Origin: JACDER01 sp963717765
GTDB taxonomy: Bacteria > Actinomycetota > Thermoleophilia > Gaiellales > Gaiellaceae
NCBI GenBank assembly: GCA_963717765.1
Contig: CAVQWX010000003.1
Location: forward strand, 558,001-622,000
Length of the DNA stretch: 64,000 nt
Reading direction: 5' to 3'
Made by a program: the position numbers and the translations under genes. Below the pieces are notes generated by a model. The model was not told the origin of the DNA and ran no database searches. It worked only from the letters and a program-made list of their open reading frames with translations. Shown here in pieces: positions 41,901 through 50,773 of this stretch. The number at the start of each line of letters is the position of its first letter. The first letter of the stretch is position 1.

Positions 41901-41953
41901 CGGCTCCTTTCGAGAGGGGTCGCGGATTTGTTCGTCGCGGCGGCGGGAATGGT

Positions 41954-42865
41954 TCAGCCGGCCGTGATCCGTGTGCCGGCACGGCCGGCCAGCGCATCCG
42001 CGAGCGCCGCGGGCGAGGTGATGAGCGCCTCGCCGCCGGTCGCGCGGACGAATTCGGCCGAGGCCTCGACCTTCGGCTGCATCGAGCCGGCGGCGAGCTC
42101 GGGAAGAAGCTCCGCCGCCTCGTCGGGGCTGAGCGAGCGGGCCGGCTCCGCGTCCGCCGTCCCGTAGTGGCGCAGCACGGCCGGGACGTCCGTGAGGATG
42201 ACGAGCCGCCGCGCGCCCAGCTCGCGCGCGAGCAGCGCGGATGCGTAGTCCTTGTCGATCACGGCGTCGATTCCGCTCAAACGCCCGTTGCGCGACGCGA
42301 CCGGGATTCCGCCGCCGCCGCAGGCTATCGCGCACGTTCCGGCGGCGAGCAGCGCCCTGATCGCGCCGAGCTCGAGGATCTCGAGCGGCGCGGGGGAGGG
42401 GACGACGCGCCGGTAGCCGCGGCCGGCGTCCGACTTGAGCCTCCAGCCGCGGTCGCGCTCGAGCTCCTCCGCCTTCTCCGCCGCATAGAACGGCCCGACC
42501 GGCTTGGTCGGCTCGGCGAAGGCTGGATCCGTCTCGTCCACCCGCACGTGCGTGAGGACACAGACGACCGGGCGGCCCGCGACCGGCCTCAGCTCCGTCT
42601 CGATGAGCGTGCCGATCTCGGCCTGCGTCTGGGCGACCGCGACGTAGAGGGGTAAGGGCGGGACCTCGTCGGCCGCGCGCTCCTGGCGCACGAGCTCGTT
42701 CCCGACCTGCGGGCCGTTTCCGTGCGTGATCACGACCTCGGCGTCCTTCAACAGCGGCGCGAGCGCGGCGCATGCCTCGCGCAGATTCGCCAACTGCTCC
42801 GCGGCGGTGCCGCGCTCGCCCGCGCGCATGAGCGCGTTCCCCCCCAGCGCTATGACGGTCGTCAC
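41954..42865 (-). CDS. arcC: Carbamate kinase
   Basis: The 303-residue amino-acid-kinase-fold enzyme interconverts carbamoyl phosphate plus ADP with carbamate plus ATP. It has VIALGGNALM at the N-terminus, ITHGNGPQVGNEL, SPAPLEILELGAI, AIACGGGGIPV, IDKDYASALLA and GSMQPKVEAS, all family blocks. The GTG overlaps the stop of the GTPase gene (GTGA at 42862-42865). Frames extending upstream to 43408 are shadows of that gene. Confidence 0.92.
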   Translation of the reverse strand: MTTVIALGGNALMRAGERGTAAEQLANLREACAALAPLLKDAEVVITHGNGPQVGNELVRQERAADEVPPLPLYVAVAQTQAEIGTLIETELRPVAGRPVVCVLTHVRVDETDPAFAEPTKPVGPFYAAEKAEELERDRGWRLKSDAGRGYRRVVPSPAPLEILELGAIRALLAAGTCAIACGGGGIPVASRNGRLSGIDAVIDKDYASALLARELGARRLVILTDVPAVLRHYGTADAEPARSLSPDEAAELLPELAAGSMQPKVEASAEFVRATGGEALITSPAALADALAGRAGTRITAG

Positions 42866-44199
42866 ACCAGCGCGGTCTGCTTCAGCAAGCCGCGTTCTTC
42901 GAGAATCTCGGCCAGCGTGGGCTCGCCCATTTCCTGCAGGCGGTACGTCACGCGGAGCGCCGGCTTGTCCAGCTCGATGATCCGGCGCAGGTCGATCGGC
43001 GTTCCGATGAGGACGACGTCCGCGTCGGAGCGGGCGATCGTCTCGCGCAACTCTTCCATCTGCTGCTTGCCGTAGCCCATCGCGGGCAGCAGCTCGGTCA
43101 CGTGCGGCCACTCCTCGAACGTGTGCTTGATCGAGCCGACCGCGAACGGGCGGGGATCGACGAGCGCGGCTGCGCCGTTCGCCTTGGCGGCGAGGACGGC
43201 GGCGCCGTAGCTCATCTCCCCATGTGTCAGCGTCGGCCCGTCCTCGATCGCGAGCACGCGCTTGCCGGCGATCTCGGTGGCGTCGCCTTCGATGTGGAAC
43301 GGCGAGGCCGCGAGGACGACGCGTGCGGTCGGGTTGTGGATCCGGATCGAGTCGAGCACCGCGTCGATCCCCTCCTGGCTCGCGCTGTCCACCTTGTTCA
43401 CCACGCACACGTCAGCCATGCGCAGGTTCGTTTCACCCGGGTGGTAGCGGAGCTCGTGGCCGGGCCTGTGCGGGTCGACGACGACGATGTGCAGGTCGGG
43501 ACTGATGAACGGCGTGTCGTTGTTGCCGCCGTCCCACAGGATCACGTCGGCCTCCTGCTCGGCGGCATCCAGGATCGCGCCGTAGTCGATCCCCGCGAAG
43601 ACGAGGTTGCCCTCGCTCAGGTGCGGCTCGTACTCCTCGCGCTCCTCGATCGTGCATTCCGCCGCGTCCAGATCCTCGTAGCGGGCGAACCTCTGGACGG
43701 CCTGCTTCGTGAGGTCGCCGTAGGGCATCGGGTGGCGGAGGACGGCAACCTTGTGCCCGGCGTCGCGCAGGATCGCGGCGACATGGCGCGTCGTCTGGCT
43801 CTTCCCCGAGCCGGTCCGGACGGCGCAGACGGCCACGACAGGCTTGGTGGAACGCAGCTCGGTCTCCTGCGGAGCGAGCAGGCGGAAGCTCCCGCCAGCC
43901 GCGAGCGCTCGGGAGGCGATGTGCATGACGTGCTCGTGCGTCACGTCCGAGTACGAGAAGACGACCTCGTCGATCCCGTCCGCGACGAGTTGCTCGAGCT
44001 CGCTCTCAGGCCGGATCGGGATGCCGTCGGGGTACAGATCGCCTGCGAGCGCAGCCGGATAGACGCGGCCGTCGATGTTGGGGATCTGCGTCGCGGTGAA
44101 CGCGACCACTTCGTACTCCTCGCGGCCGCGGTAGACGAGGTTGAAGTTGTGGAAGTCGCGGCCGGCCGCTCCCACGATCAATACCCGCGTTCGGGTCAT
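42862..44199 (-). CDS. Cyclic 2,3-diphosphoglycerate synthase-like P-loop protein
   Basis: The 445-residue protein has a Rossmann-like N-terminal part (RVLIVGAAGRDFHNFN), a P-loop VRTGSGKSQTTRH near 127 and a switch-like VILWDGGNNDTPF. VCVVNKVD is the NKxD nucleotide-specificity motif. It matches what is usually labelled cyclic 2,3-diphosphoglycerate synthase, known from archaeal methanogens; in bacteria the reaction is unproven. Overlap with arcC suggests a joint role in carbamoyl-phosphate or related energy metabolism. Confidence 0.75.
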   Translation of the reverse strand: MTRTRVLIVGAAGRDFHNFNLVYRGREEYEVVAFTATQIPNIDGRVYPAALAGDLYPDGIPIRPESELEQLVADGIDEVVFSYSDVTHEHVMHIASRALAAGGSFRLLAPQETELRSTKPVVAVCAVRTGSGKSQTTRHVAAILRDAGHKVAVLRHPMPYGDLTKQAVQRFARYEDLDAAECTIEEREEYEPHLSEGNLVFAGIDYGAILDAAEQEADVILWDGGNNDTPFISPDLHIVVVDPHRPGHELRYHPGETNLRMADVCVVNKVDSASQEGIDAVLDSIRIHNPTARVVLAASPFHIEGDATEIAGKRVLAIEDGPTLTHGEMSYGAAVLAAKANGAAALVDPRPFAVGSIKHTFEEWPHVTELLPAMGYGKQQMEELRETIARSDADVVLIGTPIDLRRIIELDKPALRVTYRLQEMGEPTLAEILEERGLLKQTALV

Positions 44200-44216
44200 G
44201 AATGAACTATATGCAG

Positions 44217-45699
44217 CTAGGCAGGACGGACGGCTTCCCGCGCCCGGTCGGCGATCGCCTCCAGCTCGATGGCCGTGCCGGCGACCTCCCCGAGCAGCTC
44301 GTCCGCGTCGTAGCCCTGGCCCTCAGCCCAGAGCTCGCGCAGGAGCGACCCGGCCTCGCGCTTCGTGAACCAGTCCGTGTCGAAGCGCTCCCGCAGGTAG
44401 GCCCGCAGCTGCGCCTCGAACGCCCAGGCGCGCAGGTAGGACGTGGCGTAGAAGCCGGCGTCGACGTCCGCCAGGTAGTTCGCAGCCAGCGGCTCGATGC
44501 GCACAGCGTCTCCCAGCAGCTCCGTGTAGCGAGCGCGGGCCGCGGTCACGTCGTCCAGCGCGTGCAGCTCCAGCTCGTACAGGAGCTTCGCGCAGTAGCG
44601 GCGGACGACATACAGGAGGATCGTCGCTCCCTCGGCGGCGAACTCGTCCGCCCGCGGCATGTCGAGGCGCCGCGCGTGCCAGGCGGGATCGTCCACCAGG
44701 TACTCGAGCAGCATCGCCCAGCCCTCGGTCACTGCGTTGTCGCCGAGCCGGCGCGCCTCCATGGAGAGGCTCTCTGACGTATGCGCGAAGTGCTCCGCGT
44801 GACCGGCCTCGTGGAAGAGCGCATGCCAGTCGTCGGGGCCGCCCATCGGCTTGATGACGAGCATCACGCGGCCGGGCACCTCGATCGGGGAGCAGAAGGC
44901 GCGCGGTGTCTTGAGCGGCCGGTCCTCGACGTCGAGGTGGATGTTCCGCTGCGCGCGCAGATTGACCCCGAGGCCCTCGAGCGTCGCTTCGAGCGCCGGG
45001 AGCATCGTCTCCTTCGGGAAGGCCGAGTCCCACTCCGGTGCTCGGTACAGCCGGGCGACGTCCCACGGCCGCGCCTCGTCGAGACCGACCCCGAGCCGCT
45101 GCCGGAAGAGCCGGTCGGCCGCCTGCTCGTACAGCTGCTCGGTCGACTCGAGGAAGGCGCGGCACTGGTCGGCCGTCTCGTGCAGCGGGAAGGCGAAGCG
45201 CCGGTACAGGTCGACGTAGCCTTCCGCGCCGAGTGCGGGGACGGCGTCGTGGGTCGCGACGTGCGCCTCGGTGTAGATGGGGTTCAGCTGCTCGTCGAGG
45301 AGCTCGGTGCGCGCGCGCTCGAGCCGCTCGCGCCGAGCCCGATCGGGCTCGTTGGCTATCGCAGGGCGCACCTGGCGGAAGGGAATTCGCTCGCCGTCGA
45401 CCTCGACCTCCAGCTCGGCCTCGAGCCCCGCGAGCTTCTCCTCGTACGTTCGCGTCAGCTCGACCGAGATGCCCCTCGCAGGCGAAGCGCCAGAGTTCGC
45501 GCACGCGCGCGTCGCCGTCCACCTGGTGCCCGATCTCGCGCGCGATCTCCGCCGTGGTCAGGTCGGAGTGGCGCGCGTAGATCTCCTCGAGGTCGAGCGT
45601 CTCCTTGTGGCCGGCGTAGTGGAGGTAGTACTCCTCGTCCAGCTCCGCGATGAAGCGGTCCGCCTGCTCGCGGTAGGCGTCCAGCTGAGCGGAGTCCAT
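44217..45699 (-). pseudogene. M3-like metallopeptidase gene with one frameshift
   Basis: The N-terminal part from the ATG at 45699 reads QLDAYREQADRFIAELDEEY and on to LWRFACEGHLG, then loses sense near 45465. The downstream part continues in another frame (ELTRTYEEKLAGLEAELE, then ERIPFRQVRPAIANEPD) to the stop at 44217. One extra base near 45463-45468 explains it. The C-terminal part has HEAGH (at about 44799-44813) and the later glutamate in NAVTEGWAM, the M3-type zinc site. Corrected, the protein would be about 493 residues. It could be a sequencing error, a real mutation or programmed shifting. A separate start at 45371 would lose about 110 residues. Confidence 0.7.
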
Positions 45700-45705
45700 C
45701 CGCCG

Positions 45706-45712
45706 TAGGATA
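45706..45712. promoter_or_regulatory. Shared bidirectional -10 element
   Basis: TAGGAT reads 6 bases before the plus GTG (45718). On the other strand TATCCT reads 7 bases before the minus ATG (45699). They overlap by 5 bases. Confidence 0.5.
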
Positions 45713-45717
45713 TTGCG

Positions 45718-46116
45718 GTGCGTGAGATAAATCTGACGAGCGAACGCAGGACGCAGCTGGTGGACATCACCAAGCAGATCCAGCAAGCGCTCGCCGGTGT
45801 CAACGGCGCGTCGGCCGTATTGATCTACGTCCCGCACACGACGGCCGCAGTGACCATCCAGGAGCACGCCGACCCGGCCGTCGCCCGCGACCTCGAGGCT
45901 GCGCTCGAACGGATGGTGCGGGACGACTGGCGCTGGCAGCACATCGAGGAGGGCGAGGAGAACGCGCCGTCCCACGTACGCGCGTCGCTCATGAGCCCGC
46001 AGGTGCTCGTCCCGCTCGACGACGGCAAGCTCGCGCTCGGCACCTGGCAGGGGGTCTTCTTCTGCGAGTTCGACGGGCCGCGCGAGCGGAAGGTTCTCGT
46101 TACTCCACTGCATTGA
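45718..46116 (+). CDS. YjbQ family protein (UPF0047)
   Basis: The 132-residue protein has the full YjbQ signature: YVPHTTAAVTIQEHADPAV, HVRASLMSPQVLVP and LGTWQGVFFCEFDGPRERK. YjbQ proteins were proposed as thiamine-phosphate-synthase-like enzymes; the true role remains unsettled. The GTG start is 6 bases after TAGGAT. The next gene follows after 13 bases. Confidence 0.92.
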   Translation: MREINLTSERRTQLVDITKQIQQALAGVNGASAVLIYVPHTTAAVTIQEHADPAVARDLEAALERMVRDDWRWQHIEEGEENAPSHVRASLMSPQVLVPLDDGKLALGTWQGVFFCEFDGPRERKVLVTPLH

Positions 46117-46129
46117 AAGGGGCGGCGCA

Positions 46130-46411
46130 ATGTCGATCGTGATGACGGCCGAGATTCCGGCCAGCGCAGACATGTACGACGCGCTGAGCAAAGAGATGGG
46201 AATGTCGAACGACAACCTCCCGAAGGGCCTGATCGCCCACTACGCGGCGCCGACCGACAACGGGATGCTGATCTTCGACGTCTGGGAGTCGAAGGAGGAG
46301 TTCGAGGACTTCGCGGCGTCGATGCTCGGGCCGGCGATGGAGAAGGTGATGGGCGGCGGCGAGGGCATCGAGCCGACCGTCGGCGAGCTGTACAACGAGT
46401 TCCACCGGTAG
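46130..46411 (+). CDS. ABM-like small protein
   Basis: The 93-residue product (IVMTAEIPASADMYDALSKE, later MLIFDVWESKEEFEDFAASM) has the ferredoxin-like fold pattern of dimeric alpha-beta barrel proteins. AAAGGGGCGG precedes the ATG. It lies in line with the yjbQ-like gene and resembles the product at 41610. No catalytic residue can be assigned. Confidence 0.7.
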   Translation: MSIVMTAEIPASADMYDALSKEMGMSNDNLPKGLIAHYAAPTDNGMLIFDVWESKEEFEDFAASMLGPAMEKVMGGGEGIEPTVGELYNEFHR

Positions 46412-46416
46412 AGAGC

Positions 46417-46422
46417 TACCCT
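46417..46422 (+). promoter_or_regulatory. -10 box of rlmD, leaderless
   Basis: TACCCT lies 6 bases before the GTG at 46429. Confidence 0.4.
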
Positions 46423-46428
46423 CGGCGG

Positions 46429-47796
46429 GTGGCCGCCCCCGTCCGGAAGAACCAGGAGCTCGAGCTCCAGATCGACTCGCTTGCGTACGGCGGGAACGGC
46501 GTCGCGCGCCTGAACGGGTTCGTCGTCTTCGTCCGTCGCGGCCTGCCGGGCGACAAGGTACGCGCCCGCGTGACGAACGTGAAGCGGAATCACGCGGAGG
46601 CGCTGGCGCTCGAAGTCGTCGAGCCCGGCCCCGAGCGGGTGGAGGCGCCGTGCACGCACTACCCCGCCTGCGGCGGATGCCGCTTCCAGGATCTCGCCTA
46701 CGAGGCGCAGATCGCGGCGAAGGAGGGGCAGGTGCGGGAGGCCCTGCGCCGGATCGGCGGCCTTCCGGAGCCGCCGCTGGAGCCGATCCTCCCCGCGGTC
46801 GAGGTCTTCCACTACCGCAACAAGCTCGAATACTCGTTCACGCAGACGCCCTCCGGTGCGGCCCTCGGGTTCCACAAGGCCGGCCGCTGGGACGAGGTGC
46901 TCGACATCGAGCGCTGCTGGCTCACGACTGATCTAGGAAACGCCCTTAGGCTGGCGGTGCGCGACTGGGCGCGCTCCGAGCAGCTGCCCGCCTACGACCA
47001 GGCCGAGCACACCGGGTATCTGCGCCACCTCGTCGTGCGCGAAGGCCGCAACACCGGGCAGGCGCTCGTCCAGCTCGTAACCGCACCCGGCGGCCTGAAG
47101 TCCGCGCGAGAGTCGTTCGTCGAGACGCTGCGGCGTTTTCCGGAAGTGCGCTCCATCCACTGGTCGGTGAACGACCGCCCGGCCGAGGTCACCAACCTCC
47201 CGACGAAGCTGCTCTGGGGCGAAGAGGCGATCGAGGAGGAGCTCAACGGCCTGCGCTTCCGCGTCCGCCCCAATGCTTTCCTCCAGACGAACACCGCAAT
47301 GGCCGAGCGGTTATACGGGATCGCGGTCGAGTGCGCCGAGCTGACCGGCGAGGAGACGGTGTACGACCTGTACTGCGGGATCGGGACGATCGGCCTGACC
47401 ATGGCGCGCGAGGCGCTGACGGTCTGGGGCGTGGAGGTCTCGGAGGAGTCGGTCGCCTGCGCCCTCGAGAACGCCCAGCTCAACGGGATCGCCAACACGG
47501 CCTTCTTCGCGGGCGAGGTGGGGGATTCGCTCGAGGAGCTTGCGGACCGGGCTGGGAAGCCGGACGTGGTCGTCGTCGACCCACCGCGCGCCGGCTTGTC
47601 CGGGAAGGCTCTGCGGCGGATGGCGCGGCTGGAAGCGCCGCGCATCGTCTACGTCTCGTGCAACCCGACGACGCTGGCCGGCAACGTCAAGACGCTGCGC
47701 GACGACTGGGGATACCGCCTCGAGCGCGTCCGCCCGGTGGACATGTTCCCGCACACGCCGCACGTCGAGACGGTCGCGCTACTCACCCGCGCGTAG
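46429..47796 (+). CDS. rlmD: TrmA/RlmD-family RNA (uracil-5-)-methyltransferase
   Basis: The 455-residue SAM enzyme methylates C5 of uracil in rRNA or tRNA. It has an N-terminal TRAM RNA-binding domain (LELQIDSLAYGGNGVARL), iron-sulfur cysteines C75, C81 and C84 (CTHYPACGGC) with a fourth near 163, the SAM motif YDLYCGIGTIGL, and VDPPRAGLSG. The catalytic nucleophile is in VSCNPTTLAGN near 411, and a C-terminal glutamate region is HTPHVETVALL. Which uracil it modifies cannot be told from sequence; rlmD is the usual label. Confidence 0.9.
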   Translation: MAAPVRKNQELELQIDSLAYGGNGVARLNGFVVFVRRGLPGDKVRARVTNVKRNHAEALALEVVEPGPERVEAPCTHYPACGGCRFQDLAYEAQIAAKEGQVREALRRIGGLPEPPLEPILPAVEVFHYRNKLEYSFTQTPSGAALGFHKAGRWDEVLDIERCWLTTDLGNALRLAVRDWARSEQLPAYDQAEHTGYLRHLVVREGRNTGQALVQLVTAPGGLKSARESFVETLRRFPEVRSIHWSVNDRPAEVTNLPTKLLWGEEAIEEELNGLRFRVRPNAFLQTNTAMAERLYGIAVECAELTGEETVYDLYCGIGTIGLTMAREALTVWGVEVSEESVACALENAQLNGIANTAFFAGEVGDSLEELADRAGKPDVVVVDPPRAGLSGKALRRMARLEAPRIVYVSCNPTTLAGNVKTLRDDWGYRLERVRPVDMFPHTPHVETVALLTRA

Positions 47797-47959
47797 ATGG
47801 TTGATGCCGTGAGATCGCCTGCTCCGGTGTGCGAGCTGGTGCGTCTGCGGCGAAGCGCAGGCACGGTGGAGGCCGGCTCCGCCGGCCGTAACCGGGCCGG
47901 AGCGGCCCAGGCGTGCTAGATCGCGCAGCCGGACGCGCGAGATCGTGGCATCAACCATC
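47796..47959. repeat. 164-bp element with perfect 13-bp terminal inverted repeats
   Basis: GATGGTTGATGCC (47796-47808) and GGCATCAACCATC (47947-47959) bound the gap between the convergent rlmD and vapC genes. The inside contains further GC-rich hairpins (around GGCCGGCTCCGCCGGCC). It could be a MITE-like element, a bidirectional terminator or a structured RNA. Confidence 0.55.
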
Positions 47960-47963
47960 AAGC

Positions 47964-48362
47964 TCAGACCGGCTCCAGCCGAAGCGGCGTGTGGCGCGCG
48001 AGGATCTCGAAGTCGCGGTCGGCCTGGAGAAGGGTTGCTCCCGCGGCAATCGTGGGAGCGGCGACGAGACAATCCGTGAGCTCGCGGACGGTTTCCCCGC
48101 CGGCACGGCATGCACGAAAGAGCGCTGCCGCTTCGTCGAATCCATCGATGCCTTTAAGTCTCAGGACCGGAAACGACAGCAGGTGGGCGCGCAGCTCCGC
48201 TGCGTGGCGAACCGAGCGTGCACCCGCGAGGACCTCCATGATCACGACCTCCGTCACGGCTACGGGCTGCCGTTTCGCGAGCAACTCTTGGAGACGCATG
48301 TGGGCGGCGCTCCCGGTCTTCCGGAGAAAATCAACCCAGGCGGAGGTATCCGCGACGATCAC
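47964..48362 (-). CDS. vapC: VapC-family PIN-domain toxin
   Basis: The 132-residue PIN domain has the acidic cluster expected of a magnesium-dependent RNase: D5 (VIVADTSAWVDFL), E43 (VVIMEVLAG), D97 (VRELTDCLVA) and D115/D117 (LLQADRDFE). VapC toxins cut tRNA or rRNA and are held inactive by VapB. The GTG overlaps the antitoxin stop by 4 bases (GTGA at 48359-48362). Frames reaching up to 48626 are antitoxin shadows. Confidence 0.9.
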   Translation of the reverse strand: MIVADTSAWVDFLRKTGSAAHMRLQELLAKRQPVAVTEVVIMEVLAGARSVRHAAELRAHLLSFPVLRLKGIDGFDEAAALFRACRAGGETVRELTDCLVAAPTIAAGATLLQADRDFEILARHTPLRLEPV

Positions 48363-48577
48363 AGGTCCACGACTCGAGACCTGCGCATCTCCTCGAGATT
48401 CCCTTCCCAGCCCGTCCCCTCCATGTCGAGCATGTCGATCGGCTCGTACTCGCCGACGAGTCGTCTCAGCGCGAGATCGATGACCTCGCGCTTCGTGCGC
48501 AGCCCGTACAGGCTCATCGCGCGCTCGATCAGCTTGTCGTCCAGCACGACATTCGTCCTGCCCATCGGCACCATCAT
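48359..48577 (-). CDS. vapB: VapB-family antitoxin
   Basis: The 72-residue protein has the type II VapB pattern: a ribbon-helix-helix N-terminus (GRTNVVLDDKLIERAMSLYG, then TKREVIDLALRRLV) followed by a toxin-wrapping tail (MEGTGWEGNLEEMRRSR). It likely represses its own promoter. TGTACAGAGGTGTA just upstream of the ATG is a candidate operator. AGAGG lies 3 bases before the ATG at 48577; MGRTNV at 48565 is an alternative start. Confidence 0.88.
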   Translation of the reverse strand: MMVPMGRTNVVLDDKLIERAMSLYGLRTKREVIDLALRRLVGEYEPIDMLDMEGTGWEGNLEEMRRSRVVDL

Positions 48578-48717
48578 ACACCTCTGTACACATCAAAGTG
48601 TCTCGCGGAGAGTTTTCTGTTGCCAAAATAGCGAACCGGTCGTGACGGTGGCCAAGGTGAGCAAAACCCGGCGCGCTTCTGTCGAGAAGTTGAAACGAAC
48701 CCGACCGCCCCGCGCAC

Positions 48718-48723
48718 TAGGGT
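48718..48723 (+). promoter_or_regulatory. -10 box of the helicase gene, leaderless
   Basis: TAGGGT lies 6 bases before the GTG at 48730. Confidence 0.4.
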
Positions 48724-48729
48724 GGCCCC

Positions 48730-50589
48730 GTGGACGCCTCGCGGATCCTGGATGGCCTGAACCCCGAGCAACGGGCCGCCGTCGAAGCCGTCCGCGGGCC
48801 GGTCTGCATCGTCGCCGGAGCCGGATCCGGCAAGACGACGACGATCACGCGCCGCATCGCATGCCAGGTGGCTTCGGGGACGTTCGAGCCGTCCGAGATC
48901 CTGGCGGTGACGTTCACCGACAAGGCCGCCGGCGAGATGCGCTCCAGGCTGGCCTCCCTCGGAGTGGCCGGGGTCGAGGCGCGCACGTTTCACTCGGCCG
49001 CGCTCGCGGTGCTACGAGGGCTCGCGCCGGATCCGCCCGGAAATGTGCTGCCCTCGAAGGTGGTCACGCTCCGCCACATCGCGAACGGGCTTCCGAAGCC
49101 GTTCCGCTTCCGTCCCGCCGCCGATCTCGCGACCGAGATCGAGCGGGCGAAGAACCGGCGGATCGGGCCGGCGCAGTACCGGCGGTCGCTCGACGGCCAC
49201 AAGCCCCCGATCCCACCCGACCTGATGGAGCGCGTCTACCGCGAGTACGAGCGCCGCAAGTCCGAGCGGGGCCTCGTCGACTTCGAGGACATGCTCGAGC
49301 TCGCAGTGCGGCTGCTCGAAGAGGATGCATCCGCGCGCGAGCGGTTCCGGTCCCGGTTTCGCGCCTTCACCGTCGACGAGTACCAGGACGTGAACCTCCT
49401 GCAGCAGACGCTGCTCGAGCTGTGGCTCGGCGAGCGCGACGACCTGTGCGTCGTCGGCGACGACTACCAGTCGATCTATGCATTCACGGGAGCGACGCCG
49501 TCCTACCTGCTCACGATGCGCGGCCGGCTTTTCCGGCTGGAGGAGAACTACCGCTCGAGCCCGCAGGTGCTCGAGCTCGCCAACCGGCTCGCCCCACGGC
49601 TCGGCGGGGCGGAGAAGACGCTGCGGGCGGTTCGCCCGGACGGCCCGGAGCCGGTCGTGCGCGCATTCGGTGCGCGTGAGGACGAGACGGCATTCCTGGT
49701 CGAGCAGCTTCATGCCTTGCAGCGCGGCGGCGTGGGCTACGAGCAGATGGCCGTCCTGTACCGGACGAACGCGCGCTCGGAGGAGTACGAGGAAGCGCTC
49801 GCGGCCGCGGGAATCCCGTACCGCGTCCGCGCCGGTGCGTTCCTCGAGCGTGCGGCCGCGCGCCGGTTGCTGCCCGTCCTTCGCCGCTCGACCTCCACGG
49901 AGGTCGGCTCCACGGTGCGCAGGCTTGCCGAGGATCAAGGGCTCCTGCCGGAGCCGGCCGAGGGCCTGGGCGAGTACGAGCTCACGCGCCAGCAGGATCT
50001 CGCGCGGCTCGTCCGCTTGGCAGAGGAGCTCGACGACGGCCTGAGGACCGTCGCCGAGTTCGTGACCGTTCTCGAGCAGCGGCTCGCGGACGGGAGCGAG
50101 GAGGAGGGGGTGAACCTCCTGACCTATCACCGTGCAAAAGGCCTCGAGTTCGAGGCCGTCTTCCTTCCCCGGCTCGAGCGGAACGAGCTTCCGGTCCGGC
50201 AGGCAAAGACGGATGACGCCGTCGCGGAGGAACGTCGATTGCTCTACGTGGGGATGACCCGCGCGAAGCGCCATCTGATCCTGACGCGGGCCGGGCGAGC
50301 GAGCTCGTTCCTCGCCGAGCTCGGGATCGGAGCCGCGACCGAGCGGGCGGCGAAGCCCGACGAGGCCGACCTTCCGCCCGTGTATCGGGCCCTCAAGGAG
50401 TGGCGCCTGAGCCGGGCGCGCAGCGACGGCGTGCCGGCCTACGTGGTCTTCCACGACCGGACGCTCGCCGAGATCGCCACGCGCCGTCCCGAGACGGCGG
50501 CGGAGCTCGCCGGCGTCAGCGGCGTAGGGCCGGCGAAGCTCGAGCGCTACGGCACCGAGGTCCTCGCGGCTCTCGCAGGATCCCTGTAG
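48730..50589 (+). CDS. UvrD/Rep-family helicase with HRDC domain
   Basis: The 619-residue superfamily 1A helicase has LNPEQRAAVEA (Q motif), Walker A AGAGSGKTT (30-38), the DExx motif VDEYQDVN near 216, DDYQSIYAFTGA, the UvrD motif LLTYHRAKGLEFEAVFLP and LLYVGMTRAKRHL. The C-terminal 65 residues (LAEIATRRPETAAELAGVSG, then KLERYG) form an HRDC domain. At 619 residues it is shorter than classic UvrD (about 720) and resembles compact actinobacterial UvrD2-like proteins. Confidence 0.9.
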   Translation: MDASRILDGLNPEQRAAVEAVRGPVCIVAGAGSGKTTTITRRIACQVASGTFEPSEILAVTFTDKAAGEMRSRLASLGVAGVEARTFHSAALAVLRGLAPDPPGNVLPSKVVTLRHIANGLPKPFRFRPAADLATEIERAKNRRIGPAQYRRSLDGHKPPIPPDLMERVYREYERRKSERGLVDFEDMLELAVRLLEEDASARERFRSRFRAFTVDEYQDVNLLQQTLLELWLGERDDLCVVGDDYQSIYAFTGATPSYLLTMRGRLFRLEENYRSSPQVLELANRLAPRLGGAEKTLRAVRPDGPEPVVRAFGAREDETAFLVEQLHALQRGGVGYEQMAVLYRTNARSEEYEEALAAAGIPYRVRAGAFLERAAARRLLPVLRRSTSTEVGSTVRRLAEDQGLLPEPAEGLGEYELTRQQDLARLVRLAEELDDGLRTVAEFVTVLEQRLADGSEEEGVNLLTYHRAKGLEFEAVFLPRLERNELPVRQAKTDDAVAEERRLLYVGMTRAKRHLILTRAGRASSFLAELGIGAATERAAKPDEADLPPVYRALKEWRLSRARSDGVPAYVVFHDRTLAEIATRRPETAAELAGVSGVGPAKLERYGTEVLAALAGSL

Positions 50590-50744
50590 GAGGGCTTGGC
50601 GAAATATGGGCGGTGCCGCCGGAACGCGCCGCGCGGGCCGTGGCGCATGTCCTCGAACGCGTCCGTATTCCCGATACGAACGCGTCCTGCGTCCGTGGCC
50701 ACGAACCACGCGGCGCGCCCCGACGACGCGCAACATTCCGCCAA
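50547..50744 (-). CDS. Possible small hypothetical protein
   Basis: This 65-codon frame overlaps the 3' end of the helicase gene antisense by 43 bp. It reads GRAAWFVATDAGRVRIGNTD and on to RPYFAKPSYRDP, with reasonable composition and high third-position GC. The apparent start is TTG at 50744 with AGGAGGGA almost touching it, which is poor spacing. I know no family. It could be a chance frame in the 184-bp gap. Confidence 0.25.
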   Translation of the reverse strand: MAECCASSGRAAWFVATDAGRVRIGNTDAFEDMRHGPRGAFRRHRPYFAKPSYRDPARAARTSVP

Positions 50745-50773
50745 TCCCTCCTAGCTCGATACCGTCTCCGCTC

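Noticed and set aside
42862..43408. Longer carbamate kinase beginning at 43408
   Set aside because: The added residues are arginine-rich shadow sequence of the overlapping GTPase gene, and the enzyme normally begins at the VIALGGNAL block.
48578..48729. Extra gene between vapB and the helicase
   Set aside because: No frame of useful length. The region fits divergent promoters.
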